A stretch of 64,000 nt of DNA from Streptomyces griseus (GTDB lineage: Bacteria > Actinomycetota > Actinomycetes > Streptomycetales > Streptomycetaceae), in the NCBI RefSeq assembly GCF_001715295.1, contig NZ_MDKB01000003.1, positions 90,892 to 154,891 on the forward strand, given 5' to 3'. This document shows, one piece after another, positions 8,454-16,237 of this stretch (its first letter is position 1; each line of letters begins with the position of its first letter). A model generated the notes under the pieces. That model ran no database searches. It had not been told where the DNA came from and saw only the letters and a list, made by a program, of their open reading frames with translations. A program made the translations under genes and the position numbers.

Positions 8454-9397
8454 GCCCGGCGCCTCCGTCCTGCGGCCAGCCGCCCGGCCACGCACACGCC
8501 GAGGGCCAGCACACTCACCCGGCGCGACAGCCGCACCGCACGTTCGATGTCCGCCACCCGCACGTCGCGGCCCTTCTCCCCGTTGAGTACGGGCCGGTGC
8601 TCGACCCGTCCGCCGTACGCGAGGGTCCCGCCCAGCCGTACGCCGAGCGCGCCCGCGAACGCGGCCTCCACCGGCCCCGCGTTGGGGCTCGGGTGCCGGC
8701 CGGCGTCGGCCCTCCAGGCGTGCACGGCCTCGCGGGGCCGCCCCCCGGCCACCACGGCGAGCACGGCGGTGAGGCGGGCGCCGGGCCAGCCGGCCAGGTC
8801 GTCCAGCCGTGCCGAGGCCCAGCCGTAGCGCCGGTGGCGCGGCGACCGGTGGCCGACCATGGCGTCGAGGGTGTTGACGGCCCGGAACGCGGCCAGTCCG
8901 GGGACGCCGCCCAGGGCGCCCCACACCAGGGCGCCCACCACGGCGTCGGAGGTGTTCTCGGCGACCGACTCCACCACGGCGCGGGCGATCTGCTGCCCGT
9001 CGAGCGCGTGCGGGTCCCGGCCGCACAGGTGCGGCAGCCGCTGCCGGGCCGTACCGAGGTCACCGGCGGCGAGGGCGTCCCCGACCGCCCGGGCCTCACG
9101 GCCCAGCGAGGTGCCCCCGACGACGGACCAGGTGACGGCGGCGGTCAGCGCCACGGCGGCGGCAGGGCGGCCCCGCACGGCACGGGCGGCGAGGGCGGCG
9201 GCACCCGCGGCGCCACCGGCGCAGACGAGCGTGTGCAGGGCGCCCCAGCCGCGGTGATCGCGCCACAGCCGGCTCTCGACAGCCGCCGCGGCCCGCCCGA
9301 AGGCGGCGACGGGGTGACCCCGGCGGGGATCACCGAGCAGCAGGTCGCCGATCAGACCGGCGGTGGCGCCGTACGCGAAGATGCGGTCGGCTCGCAC
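8450..9397 (-). CDS. cobD: Adenosylcobinamide-phosphate synthase (CobD/CbiB)
   Basis: 315 residues, polytopic membrane protein of the CobD/CbiB family. Typical segments are GDLLLGDPRRGHPVAAFGR, ESVAENTSDAVVGALVWG, FRAVNTLDAMVGHRS and the late SPNAGPVEAAFAGALGVRLGG. It attaches the aminopropanol (phosphate) arm to adenosylcobyric acid at the membrane. It starts with GTG 9397, which has no SD; a short ORF with an SD ends 3 nt upstream. First large gene behind a cobalamin riboswitch, followed by cobQ with a 4-bp overlap. Confidence 0.92.
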   Translation of the reverse strand: MRADRIFAYGATAGLIGDLLLGDPRRGHPVAAFGRAAAAVESRLWRDHRGWGALHTLVCAGGAAGAAALAARAVRGRPAAAVALTAAVTWSVVGGTSLGREARAVGDALAAGDLGTARQRLPHLCGRDPHALDGQQIARAVVESVAENTSDAVVGALVWGALGGVPGLAAFRAVNTLDAMVGHRSPRHRRYGWASARLDDLAGWPGARLTAVLAVVAGGRPREAVHAWRADAGRHPSPNAGPVEAAFAGALGVRLGGTLAYGGRVEHRPVLNGEKGRDVRVADIERAVRLSRRVSVLALGVCVAGRLAAGRRRRA

Positions 9398-9400
9398 GGG

Positions 9401-9478
9401 TCAGCCGGCCGTCGCGCCTCGGAGGACCGGGGACCGGGGGAAAGGGGGAGCAGCGACCGACAGACGGCAGCCGGGCAT
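9401..9478 (-). CDS. 25-codon leader ORF between the B12 riboswitch and cobD
   Basis: ATG at 9478 preceded by GAGGA with 8-nt spacing; 25 codons starting MPGCRLSVAAPP and ending TGA at 9401. The next start (GTG 9397 of cobD) comes after only CCC and lacks its own SD. The peptide has no recognisable domain. The arrangement suggests that ribosomes translate this ORF and re-initiate on cobD, so the riboswitch could act by masking this SD. A second ATG at 9483 is too close to the SD and out of frame. This is inference from spacing. Confidence 0.35.
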   Translation of the reverse strand: MPGCRLSVAAPPFPRSPVLRGATAG

Positions 9479-9504
9479 GGCATATGTCCTCACTCAGGGT
9501 CCGC

Positions 9505-9695
9505 GCCCTGGTTCGACGTGACCGGCGACGAGAGTCTCCTGGCTCCCGGATCCGCAGTTCCCCCGGCCTTCCAGTCCGCGGTGGCGGACCGTGACTTCCG
9601 TGTGGGGGACTGCTCCCCGGTGACAGTGGCGGGACCGCGCCGGATTCGCACCGGCTTCCTCTGCTGTCGCCGTACATGGCCACGGCAGTCCACCA
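9505..9695 (-). promoter_or_regulatory. Cobalamin (AdoCbl) riboswitch controlling the cob operon
   Basis: On the minus strand the conserved aptamer core is clear: GAAGCCGGTGCGAATCCGG, then CGGTCCCGCCACTGTCA with the B12 box GCCACTG at 9630-9624, and near the 3' side GCCAGGAGACTCTCG (about 9545-9530). The short leader ORF and cobD follow directly, so cobD-cobQ-chlID-cobO-cobB are expected to be turned down when adenosylcobalamin is plentiful. Outer boundaries are approximate because only conserved blocks were located by eye. Confidence 0.93.
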
Positions 9696-9761
9696 TGTCC
9701 CGCGAACGCCCGTCAACCTGCCGCTGACCTGCGAGGCTGCGGAAGCGCCCGGACGCACAGC

Positions 9762-9792
9762 GGGCCGGACACACGGGTGGTGTGTCCGGCCC
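9762..9792. terminator. Strong hairpin terminating the phosphate transporter operon
   Basis: Perfect 13-bp inverted repeat GGGCCGGACACAC (9762-9774) / GTGTGTCCGGCCC (9780-9792) with loop GGGTG. It lies downstream of the small membrane gene and just upstream of the cob riboswitch, all on the minus strand, so it insulates the two units. Confidence 0.75.
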
Positions 9793-9810
9793 GGGGTCGG
9801 GTGCGGGAGG

Positions 9811-10035
9811 TCAGGCCACGATCAGATAGATCCCGTACGCCACCGCCGCCGCGCACAGCGCGAAGCAGGCGTAGGCCCCGAAGCGTGCGGGAGCACCGGA
9901 ACCGCCGTTCCCCGCCGCCGTGGGCGCCTGCTTGGCGAGGCCCACGATGCCGAGGGTGAAGAGGCCCACCAGCGCGACGGTGACCACGAGGCTGACGCCG
10001 AAGACGGAGGCGAGGGCTGCCCAGTCGATGTTCAT
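9811..10035 (-). CDS. Small membrane protein next to the phosphate transporter
   Basis: 74 residues with two predicted membrane helices (about 8-34 and 52-73) joined by an Ala/Gly-rich loop. No known family recognised beyond being a conserved companion of actinobacterial PiT genes. The SD AAGGA overlaps the pit stop codon region (TAAGGA), so it is co-translated with the transporter. A role as an accessory subunit or regulator of PitH2 is plausible but unproven. Confidence 0.75.
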   Translation of the reverse strand: MNIDWAALASVFGVSLVVTVALVGLFTLGIVGLAKQAPTAAGNGGSGAPARFGAYACFALCAAAVAYGIYLIVA

Positions 10036-10047
10036 GCGGATCTGTCC

Positions 10048-11307
10048 TTACACCGTGGCCGGTCGGGCCGGGTCGGCCGGAACCTCGGCCGCCTGGGCCG
10101 GGGCCGGGATGGTGGTCTTGAGGTCCGGGACGATGCCGGCGGGCGGCGGGCTGACGGCCGCCATGGCGGTGGTGACGATCCCCGCCGGCTCGGCGTCCGG
10201 CATGTTGACGTTGGTGTGGTCGACCGGCTTGCGGCGCGACAGCAGCCAGATCGCACCGGAGCCCGCGACGAGGAGCACCGCGACGACACCGACGCCCCAG
10301 CCGCCCTGCTTGGTGAGGAACTCGGCGCCCGCGCCGACCAGGCCCGCGGCCGGCAGGGTCAGGCCCCAGGCGACGAACATCCGGGTGGCGGTGGACCAGC
10401 GGACCACGCCTCCCTTGCGTCCGAGGCCGGCACCCATCACCGCGCCGGAGCAGGACTGGGTGGTGGAGAGGGAGAAGCCGAGGTGCGAGGAGGCCAGGAT
10501 GACCGTGGCCGCACTGGTCTGGGCGGCGAAGCCCTGCGGCGGCCTGAGCTCGGTAAGGCCGCTTCCCATGGTGCGGATGATGCGCCAGCCGCCGAGGTAG
10601 GTGCCCAGTGCGATGGCGACACCGGCGGCGCAGATGACCCAGACCGGCGGGTTCGCACCGGGGGACAGGACCCCACCGGTGACCAGGGCCAGGGTGATGA
10701 TGCCCATCGTCTTCTGCGCGTCGTTGGTGCCGTGGGCGAGCGAGACGAGACCGGCCGAGGCGATCTGGCCTGCCCGGTAGCCCTTGGCGGTCGACTTCAG
10801 CTGCGCCTCGTCGGTGATCTTCCGGTTGAGGCGGTACGTCAGCCTCGTGGCCAGCAGCGCGGCCAGACCGGCGACGACGGGGGCGGCGATCGCGGGCAGC
10901 AGGACCTTGGTGACGACGGTCCCGCCGTTGATCGAGGACCAGCCGGCCGACATCACCGCGGCGCCGATCAGACCGCCGAAGAGCGCGTGGGAGGAACTGG
11001 AGGGCAGGCCGACCAGCCAGGTCAGCAGATTCCACAGGATGGCGCCGACGAGCGCCGCGAAGATGACCTCGGTTCTGAGGCCGTCCTCGTTGACGATCCC
11101 GCCCGAGATCGTCTTGGCGACCTCCACGGACAGGAACGCGCCGACCAGGTTGAGAGCGGCGGACATGGCCACCGCTGTCTTGGGCTTGAGGGCGCCGGTC
11201 GAGATGGTGGTGGCCATCGCGTTGGCGGTGTCGTGGAAACCGTTCGTGAAATCGAACACGAGAGCCGTCACGATCACGATCGCGAGCAGCAGCGTGATGT
11301 GTTCCAT
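10048..11307 (-). CDS. pitH2: Low-affinity inorganic phosphate transporter (PiT family)
   Basis: 419 residues, PiT family (SLC20-like). Both inverted-repeat signature motifs are present: FDFTNGFHDTANAMAT near residue 18 and SLAHGTNDAQKTMG in the second half. About 10-11 helices and a Pro/Ala-rich cytoplasmic tail. It imports phosphate as a metal-phosphate complex driven by the proton gradient. The ATG at 11307 has a poor SD. A PHO box lies about 50 bp upstream, as reported for pitH2 of S. coelicolor, and the gene pairs with the small membrane protein downstream. The symbol is given by this resemblance. Confidence 0.9.
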   Translation of the reverse strand: MEHITLLLAIVIVTALVFDFTNGFHDTANAMATTISTGALKPKTAVAMSAALNLVGAFLSVEVAKTISGGIVNEDGLRTEVIFAALVGAILWNLLTWLVGLPSSSSHALFGGLIGAAVMSAGWSSINGGTVVTKVLLPAIAAPVVAGLAALLATRLTYRLNRKITDEAQLKSTAKGYRAGQIASAGLVSLAHGTNDAQKTMGIITLALVTGGVLSPGANPPVWVICAAGVAIALGTYLGGWRIIRTMGSGLTELRPPQGFAAQTSAATVILASSHLGFSLSTTQSCSGAVMGAGLGRKGGVVRWSTATRMFVAWGLTLPAAGLVGAGAEFLTKQGGWGVGVVAVLLVAGSGAIWLLSRRKPVDHTNVNMPDAEPAGIVTTAMAAVSPPPAGIVPDLKTTIPAPAQAAEVPADPARPATV

Positions 11308-11354
11308 TTACCCAGGCAATCGTTCGACGTCATTGGCTCGTGGAACGTAAGCAA

Positions 11355-11376
11355 CCTGGATGAACGGAAGGTGAAC
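11355..11376 (-). promoter_or_regulatory. PHO box (PhoP operator) upstream of pitH2
   Basis: Minus strand reads two 11-nt direct repeat units, GTTCACCTTCC (11376-11366) and GTTCATCCAGG (11365-11355). PhoP of Streptomyces binds tandem 11-nt units with a conserved GTTCACC-like first half. The site is 48-69 bp before the pitH2 start. Confidence 0.8.
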
Positions 11377-11379
11377 TGA

Positions 11380-11935
11380 GCAGGGCGGCACGGTGACCCC
11401 AACCGTGCGCACCCGTTCCGCTTGTGTGCGTGCGAGGTGGCCCGGTACTCCCGCGGCGGTGCGAGGAGCGGCCTCACGGCGTGTGGGCGGACGCGTGACG
11501 TGCCCGGCGCACGAGGCCGGGGAGACTTCGGTCACCTCCCCGCAGTGGTGCCCGTGACCCGGGCGCCCCTTCGTGCGGCCCCGGCCGGGGTGGGCCCGCG
11601 TGCCGTGGCACCGCGCCTCGCCCCGGGGCCGTGGAGCCTTCCCCGGCCACCCGGCCTCGCTCGTGCCCGGACGTCATGGGGGGCCTGCCCGGTCCCGTGC
11701 CCCCGGGGAAGCGCGGCACCGGCCCCGGCCCCGACCGCCCCGGAGGGCCCGAGGGCCGGCACGCGCTTCCCGGTGGACCGGCGCACGGCCTCGGACCCGG
11801 CGCTTCGCACGGCGGAGGGGCGTCCAGGCGCCGGATGCGTGGGGCGTGATGCAGTGGTGCAGGCGGACGGTCCGGTGACGCGGCCCGGCCCCGCACCGGT
11901 CGTCGCGCGCCCGCCGGGACGTGCGGGACGACCCC
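11380..11935. other. Non-coding stretch without a supportable gene
   Basis: About 550 bp of very GC-rich sequence between the divergent pitH2 and aldolase genes. Long frames exist on both strands, but their translations are Pro/Arg/Ala-rich with no domain and no credible start. No clear hairpin, RNA gene or attachment site seen. Confidence 0.5.
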
Positions 11936-12117
11936 CTTAGGACGTGTGTCGAAAGTAGCGTCGTCTGCCCGGAGGGCAGGCCCGGCGGCGTCCGGTGCGT
12001 GCGATCGCAAGGCGGAGGGTCGCCTCGATACCGGTGTATCGGGGCGATCCCGACAACGCCGCGAGGGCGCGTGCCAGGCGTCGCCGGGCAGACGGGACTT
12101 TCGAAACGCGCCCTAGG
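11936..12117 (+). repeat. Miniature inverted-repeat element, subfamily B, copy B1
   Basis: About 182 bp bounded by imperfect inverted repeats: left CTTAGGACGTGTGTCGAAAG, right (reverse complement) CCTAGGGCGCGTTTCGAAAG, followed on each side by a GTCTGCCC block. The interior has GGCCCGGCGGCGTCCGGTGC, GCGATCGCA and ACCGGTGTATCGGGG. The reverse complement closely matches copy B2 at 37777-37960. The right end supplies TAGGAT at 12114-12119, a good -10 hexamer 7 nt before the aldolase start. Confidence 0.8.
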
Positions 12118-12126
12118 ATCACCCGC

Positions 12127-12786
12127 ATGAGCGACCACGATCAGGACGCGATCGGACAGGCGTGGGAAGCCGTTCTCGCGACGGCCCGCAGGACGGCCGC
12201 CGAGGGTCTGGTCGTCGGTACCTCGGGCAACGTCTCCGCACGGGTCGGCGACCTCGTCCTGGTCACCCCCAGCGCGGTGCGCTACGAGCGGCTCGGCCCC
12301 GGGGACGCGGTCGGCGTCGACCTCGGCGGCCGCCGGGTGTTCGGCGACCTCCCCCCGACCAGCGAGCTCCCGCTCCACCTGGCGGTGTACCGCAACACCC
12401 CCGCCGCCGCCGTGGTGCACACCCACGCGGTGCACGCCACGGCCGTCTCCACCCTCGTCACGGAGGTCCCTGCGGTGCACTACGCCGCAGCGATGCTCGG
12501 CGGTCCCGTCCGCACCGCGCCCTACGCCCGCTACGGCACCCGGGAACTCGCCGACGGCATGCTCGCCGCGCTGCGCGACCGCACCGGCTGCCTCCTGCGC
12601 AACCACGGGACCGTCACCTACGGCGCCACCCTCGACGAGGCCTACGACCGCACCGCCCAGCTCGAATGGATGTGCAGGCTCTGGCTCACCGCCAGTTCCG
12701 TGCCCGGCCGCAGCCCCAGCCTGCTCTCCCCGGCCCAGCTGCACGAGGCGCGGGAAGCGCTGAAGGGGTACGGCGGGCCGGGCTGA
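12127..12786 (+). CDS. Class II aldolase/adducin-family protein (FucA/AraD-like)
   Basis: 219 residues. The class II aldolase fold signature is present: GTSGNVSARVG near residue 31, the acidic catalytic region TSELPLHLAVY, the Zn ligands HTHAVHA, and a third His in LLRNHGTVTYG. Members cleave or epimerise phosphorylated sugars (fuculose-1-P, ribulose-5-P) or related compounds with Zn; the substrate here is unknown. ATG 12127 lies 7 nt after a TAGGAT hexamer created at the edge of repeat element B1, with no real SD, which suggests a leaderless transcript. An in-frame extension into the element exists but is not needed. Confidence 0.85.
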   Translation: MSDHDQDAIGQAWEAVLATARRTAAEGLVVGTSGNVSARVGDLVLVTPSAVRYERLGPGDAVGVDLGGRRVFGDLPPTSELPLHLAVYRNTPAAAVVHTHAVHATAVSTLVTEVPAVHYAAAMLGGPVRTAPYARYGTRELADGMLAALRDRTGCLLRNHGTVTYGATLDEAYDRTAQLEWMCRLWLTASSVPGRSPSLLSPAQLHEAREALKGYGGPG

Positions 12787-12855
12787 GACCCGCCTCCGTC
12801 ACCGTACGGTCCCCGCCGGGTTGGCAGGCCGCCCCGCACCCTGGAGACTGAAGCC

Positions 12856-13983
12856 GTGCGCCCGGCAACAGCGACGGCAGCGGCCGTCACCACGATCCTC
12901 GGCGCCGGCGCGGCAGCGGTCGCAGCCGGCCGGTACGCCAGCGACACCGCCCTCGGGGCGTCGTCACGGGCCTTCCCCGCCGACCGCAGACTCACCGTGC
13001 ACGCCGCGACGGCCGATCAGGTCACCCTGACCCGCTCCTTCCCCGCGCTGCGCCCCGGTACGTACGGCCTGGTGGGCCGTGGTGTCCACGCGGTCGTCGG
13101 CCCCGTCCTCGAACAGGCGCCGCACGTCTCCGCCGACACCGTCGTCCGCGGACTGGAACGCGTGACCAGCGGCACCCTGCGCCCCGGGGCCAGGGTCCGC
13201 CTCACCCCGGAACTCCACACCGGGGACCCGCTCACCGCCCTGGGCCTCGCGTACAAGGAGGTCGAGATCCCGGGCGAGCTGGGCAACCTCCCCGCCTGGT
13301 ACCTGCCCGGGGCCCGCGACACCTGGGTGATCACCGTGCACGGCCTCGGCACCACCCGGGAACACCCCATGAACGTGCTGGGCTTCCTGCGGGACCAGCA
13401 GATCCCGGTACTCGACATCGCCTACCGCGGCGACGCCGGCGCACCCCGCTCCCCGGACGGGCTCTCCCACCTCGGCGAGTCCGAGTGGCGCGACCTCGAC
13501 GCGGCCATCCGCCACGCCGTCCGCTACGGGGCCGAGAGAGTCGTCGTCCACGGCTGGTCGTCCGGCGCGTCGATGGCGCTGCACGCGGCCGTCAACTCCG
13601 CGCTGCGCGACCGCATCAGCGGTCTGGTCCTCGACTCCCCGGTCCTGGACTGGCGGCGCACCCTGCGCGCCCTGGCCGCGGCCCGGGGCGTCCCCGCAGC
13701 CCTGCTGCCCCTCGCCGTCCGGGCGGCCCAGGGACAGACGGGGCTGTACGGCGCCCCGCTCCTGGACACCTCGCTGCCCACCGCTCTGCGGGCCCCGACG
13801 CTGATCTTCCACGGCCCCGGAGACACCCTGGCCCCCTGGCAGCCGTCCCGCGAACTCGCCCGCCGCCGCCCCGACCTGGTGGCCCTGCACGCCGTACCGG
13901 AGGCTCCGCATGCGGCGATGTGGAACGCCGACCCGGCGGGCTACGAGGAGACCCTCCGGCGCTTTCTCACGCCCTTGATGTGA
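12856..13983 (+). CDS. Alpha/beta-hydrolase with N-terminal membrane anchor or signal
   Basis: 375 residues. N-terminus: hydrophobic TAAAVTTILGAGAAAVAAG, probably a signal anchor. Residues about 120-370 form an alpha/beta-hydrolase: oxyanion region VITVHGLGTTREH, nucleophile elbow HGWSSGAS (GxSxG), a late aspartate in IFHGPGDTLAPW and a His in EAPHAAMWN. Resembles serine esterase / dienelactone-hydrolase-like proteins; substrate unknown. GTG 12856 has GGAG 9 nt upstream. It lies 69 bp after the aldolase gene on the same strand and could be co-transcribed. Confidence 0.8.
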   Translation: MRPATATAAAVTTILGAGAAAVAAGRYASDTALGASSRAFPADRRLTVHAATADQVTLTRSFPALRPGTYGLVGRGVHAVVGPVLEQAPHVSADTVVRGLERVTSGTLRPGARVRLTPELHTGDPLTALGLAYKEVEIPGELGNLPAWYLPGARDTWVITVHGLGTTREHPMNVLGFLRDQQIPVLDIAYRGDAGAPRSPDGLSHLGESEWRDLDAAIRHAVRYGAERVVVHGWSSGASMALHAAVNSALRDRISGLVLDSPVLDWRRTLRALAAARGVPAALLPLAVRAAQGQTGLYGAPLLDTSLPTALRAPTLIFHGPGDTLAPWQPSRELARRRPDLVALHAVPEAPHAAMWNADPAGYEETLRRFLTPLM

Positions 13984-14093
13984 GCTGATGGGTGGGAACG
14001 GGCCGGTTGGTGACCGGACCGGAAACCCCGCCGTACCCCGGCGATCCGGCTTCCGTTTGGGCTTTCGGGCCGTCAGGGGCAAGACTGCTCCCC

Positions 14094-15470
14094 GTGACGT
14101 CCCGTAACCCGCGCGACTCCAGGCTGCGACTTGTCCGCCCGCGACCCCTTGCCACTGCCCGCAAGGCCGTGACCACCCGGCGCACCAGGCCGGCCCCCCG
14201 CCCACCCGAGGGCACCCCGCCCCCCGCGGAACTGGCACGCCAGGCCCGGGCCGTGCTCGCCGATGCCGTACGGATCGCCCACTGGGCCGCGGACGGGGAG
14301 AGTCCGGGAACCGTCCCCCTCGCCGCCCAGGCCCTCCAGCGCGCCGCGGCGGCCCTGGAACTCTCCCCGGCCCAGGTGCAGACCGGCTGGGACCGGGCAC
14401 GGCTCGCCGGGCTCATCGAGCTGCACGGCGACACCGCCCGCCCCGGCTGGCGGCTGCGTGCCTGGGACCGCGACGACTCGGCCGTGCTCCGCGGCTGGGT
14501 CGCGCTCTTCGACGCCTGGTCGCTGGTCCACGCCGCCCCGGACGGCATGGAGACCACCGCCGTCGCCGAAGCCGTCGAGGCCGTGCCCCAGGTGCTCTCC
14601 CTGCTCCAGCTCTCGGCGGGCCCCGTCACCGTGCCCGCGCTCCTCGACCTCCTCGGCCAGCGGGTCGCGGAACTCCGCGAGGAACGGTGCGAGGTGCCGT
14701 ACGGGCCGCCCCAGCCGACGACGGGCGCGGCGCCCGGCCGCTCCGAGGACCTGAACGCCGTCCTCCTCGACTGGGCGCTCGAGGGGCTCGCCGCCGTCGG
14801 CGCCCTCACGCTCGGCGCCGGACACGCCACCCTCACCCCCCTGGGCAACTGGGCGGTCTGGGTCAAGCTGGAACAGATCTGCGTCGCGGCCCAGAGCCCG
14901 GCCGGCAACATCGAGCAGTCCGCCGCGGACATGCTGCTCGGCTGCGCGCGGCTCACCCCCGGGCCCGCCCGGGCCGAATACCGTGCCTGGCTGGCGGCCC
15001 GGCCCGTCGGCAGCGCGGTCGCCGAACTCCTCGCCGTCGCCCGGGGCGAGGACGCCCTCCTGCGCGGGCTCGCCTTCGAGGCGCTCCGCGTCGTGGGCGC
15101 CCCCGCCGAGCCCGTCGTGCGCTCCGTCGTCACCGAGACCCCGCTGCGGCCGTACGCGCTGCTCTGGCTCGCCGAGTACGAGGGCGCCGATCCGGACGAC
15201 GCCCAGGACGTCCTCAGCCGCGAGGAGGCCACCTGGCTCTGGGTGGACACCGCGGCGGCCGTGGCCGACCACGGCGAGACGGGGCTGCTCGTACGCCACC
15301 TCGACTCCGCGGTGCAGGGCACCGTCCCGGCGCTGCTGGACGAGGTCAGGGCCATCGGTCATCCGCGCACCGTCCAGGTGCTGGTGGCGCTGGCCGCGGC
15401 CCACCCGGACCCGGCGCTCGCCAAGGCGGTCCGTCGCGCCGCCTTCCAGGTGCACACCGGCGGGGTCTGA
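14094..15470 (+). CDS. Conserved actinobacterial protein of unknown function with helical C-terminal half
   Basis: 458 residues from GTG 14094. No family recognised. After an Arg/Pro-rich N-terminus (about 1-50) the protein is mostly helical, with Ala/Leu/Glu-rich segments. The C-terminal 150 residues carry repeated short helical units (for example AFEALRVVGAPAEPVVRS and TVQVLVALAAAHPDPAL), reminiscent of HEAT-like repeats. No signal peptide or membrane segment. The start is uncertain: the frame stays open to 13992, and GTG 14094 has AAGACT 7 nt upstream rather than an SD. Stands alone between a hydrolase and a convergent VOC gene. Confidence 0.7.
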   Translation: MTSRNPRDSRLRLVRPRPLATARKAVTTRRTRPAPRPPEGTPPPAELARQARAVLADAVRIAHWAADGESPGTVPLAAQALQRAAAALELSPAQVQTGWDRARLAGLIELHGDTARPGWRLRAWDRDDSAVLRGWVALFDAWSLVHAAPDGMETTAVAEAVEAVPQVLSLLQLSAGPVTVPALLDLLGQRVAELREERCEVPYGPPQPTTGAAPGRSEDLNAVLLDWALEGLAAVGALTLGAGHATLTPLGNWAVWVKLEQICVAAQSPAGNIEQSAADMLLGCARLTPGPARAEYRAWLAARPVGSAVAELLAVARGEDALLRGLAFEALRVVGAPAEPVVRSVVTETPLRPYALLWLAEYEGADPDDAQDVLSREEATWLWVDTAAAVADHGETGLLVRHLDSAVQGTVPALLDEVRAIGHPRTVQVLVALAAAHPDPALAKAVRRAAFQVHTGGV

Positions 15471-15476
15471 GGGCTG

Positions 15477-15518
15477 CCGTCCGGATCAGGCCGGGCTCCG
15501 GCCGGCCCGTCCGGACGG
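15477..15518. terminator. Bidirectional terminator hairpin
   Basis: CCGTCCGGA (15477-15485) pairs with TCCGGACGG (15510-15518), with further GC pairing inside; located between convergent genes. Confidence 0.6.
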
Positions 15519-15562
15519 AAGCCTCCCCGAGGGCTGCCCCGCCGGAGCGCCCGGCGACGCGG

Positions 15563-15973
15563 TCAGCCCGCGGACCCCGGGGCGTACGTCCCGAACGTCC
15601 ACACGTTGCCCTCCGCGTCGCGCGCCATGAAGTCCCGCGACCCGTAGTCCTGGTCGGTGGGCGGCATGAGGATCTCCACGCCGTGCTCCACGGCCCGCGC
15701 GTGGTGCTCGTCCACCTCGTCCACGACGACGTACACCCCCGAGGGCCCCGCGTCGGCCATCGCCTTCGCGAAGACGCCCTCGTGGCCCTTGGAGCCGATC
15801 ATCACCCTGCCGTTCCCGCAGGACAGCTCGGCGTGCAGGACCTTGCCGTCCCCGCCCTCGTAGACCGCTTCCTCCGTGAAGCCCAGGCCCTGCGTCAGTG
15901 TCCTGATCGCCGCCCTCGCGTCCTCGTACAGGATCGTCGGGTAGATCGTCGGCATACCGTCCACACCTGCCAT
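15563..15973 (-). CDS. VOC-superfamily (glyoxalase / PhnB-like) protein
   Basis: 136 residues of the vicinal-oxygen-chelate fold: TIYPTILYEDARAAIRTLTQGLGF at the first beta-alpha unit, GVYVVVDEVDEHHARAVEHG in the second, and the C-terminal GSRDFMARDAEGNVWTFGTY. Members bind a metal and act as glyoxalases, dioxygenases or drug-binding proteins; the role here is unknown. ATG 15973 is preferred over GTG 15982 because GAGG sits 8 nt upstream of the ATG. Confidence 0.85.
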   Translation of the reverse strand: MAGVDGMPTIYPTILYEDARAAIRTLTQGLGFTEEAVYEGGDGKVLHAELSCGNGRVMIGSKGHEGVFAKAMADAGPSGVYVVVDEVDEHHARAVEHGVEILMPPTDQDYGSRDFMARDAEGNVWTFGTYAPGSAG

Positions 15974-16134
15974 CGCGCTCACCTCGTCCCGGCCTCGTTC
16001 GCCGCTCGTAGTGATCTGCGTCTCAGTCTTCCACCGGACCTACCGCGACGCGCCCCCGGAGGGACGGCCGCCGGCCACGGACGACGGCCCCGAGGCGGGC
16101 GGGGAGCACGGGAAAAGCCGGTGGACACCGCCAG

Positions 16135-16140
16135 TAGACT
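16135..16140 (+). promoter_or_regulatory. Candidate -10 box of a leaderless transcript before the ABC-F gene
   Basis: TAGACT followed by 7 nt and then ATG 16148 of a seven-codon ORF. No convincing -35 hexamer 17-18 nt upstream. Confidence 0.4.
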
Positions 16141-16147
16141 GAGTCCC

Positions 16148-16171
16148 ATGGCAATTCTCCTTGTGCATTGA
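16148..16171 (+). CDS. Seven-residue leader peptide ORF (MAILLVH)
   Basis: ATG GCA ATT ... CAT TGA encodes MAILLVH. It begins 7 nt after a TAGACT hexamer, as expected for a leaderless message, and ends 66 nt before the ABC-F start. Genes for antibiotic-responsive ABC-F proteins are often controlled by short leader ORFs through ribosome stalling; that this one works so is inference. GGCGT after the ORF (16176-16180) can pair with ACGCC (16220-16224) just before the SD. Confidence 0.4.
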   Translation: MAILLVH

Positions 16172-16237
16172 GTAACGGCGTCGAGTCGTGCGTTCCCAGC
16201 TGTCCCTCCGCCGCCCCTACGCCCTGGAGTCTTACCC

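Noticed and set aside
11422..12010. Open frames on both strands in the gap before the aldolase gene
   Set aside because: Pro/Arg/Ala-rich, no SD, no domain, and partly inside a repeat element.
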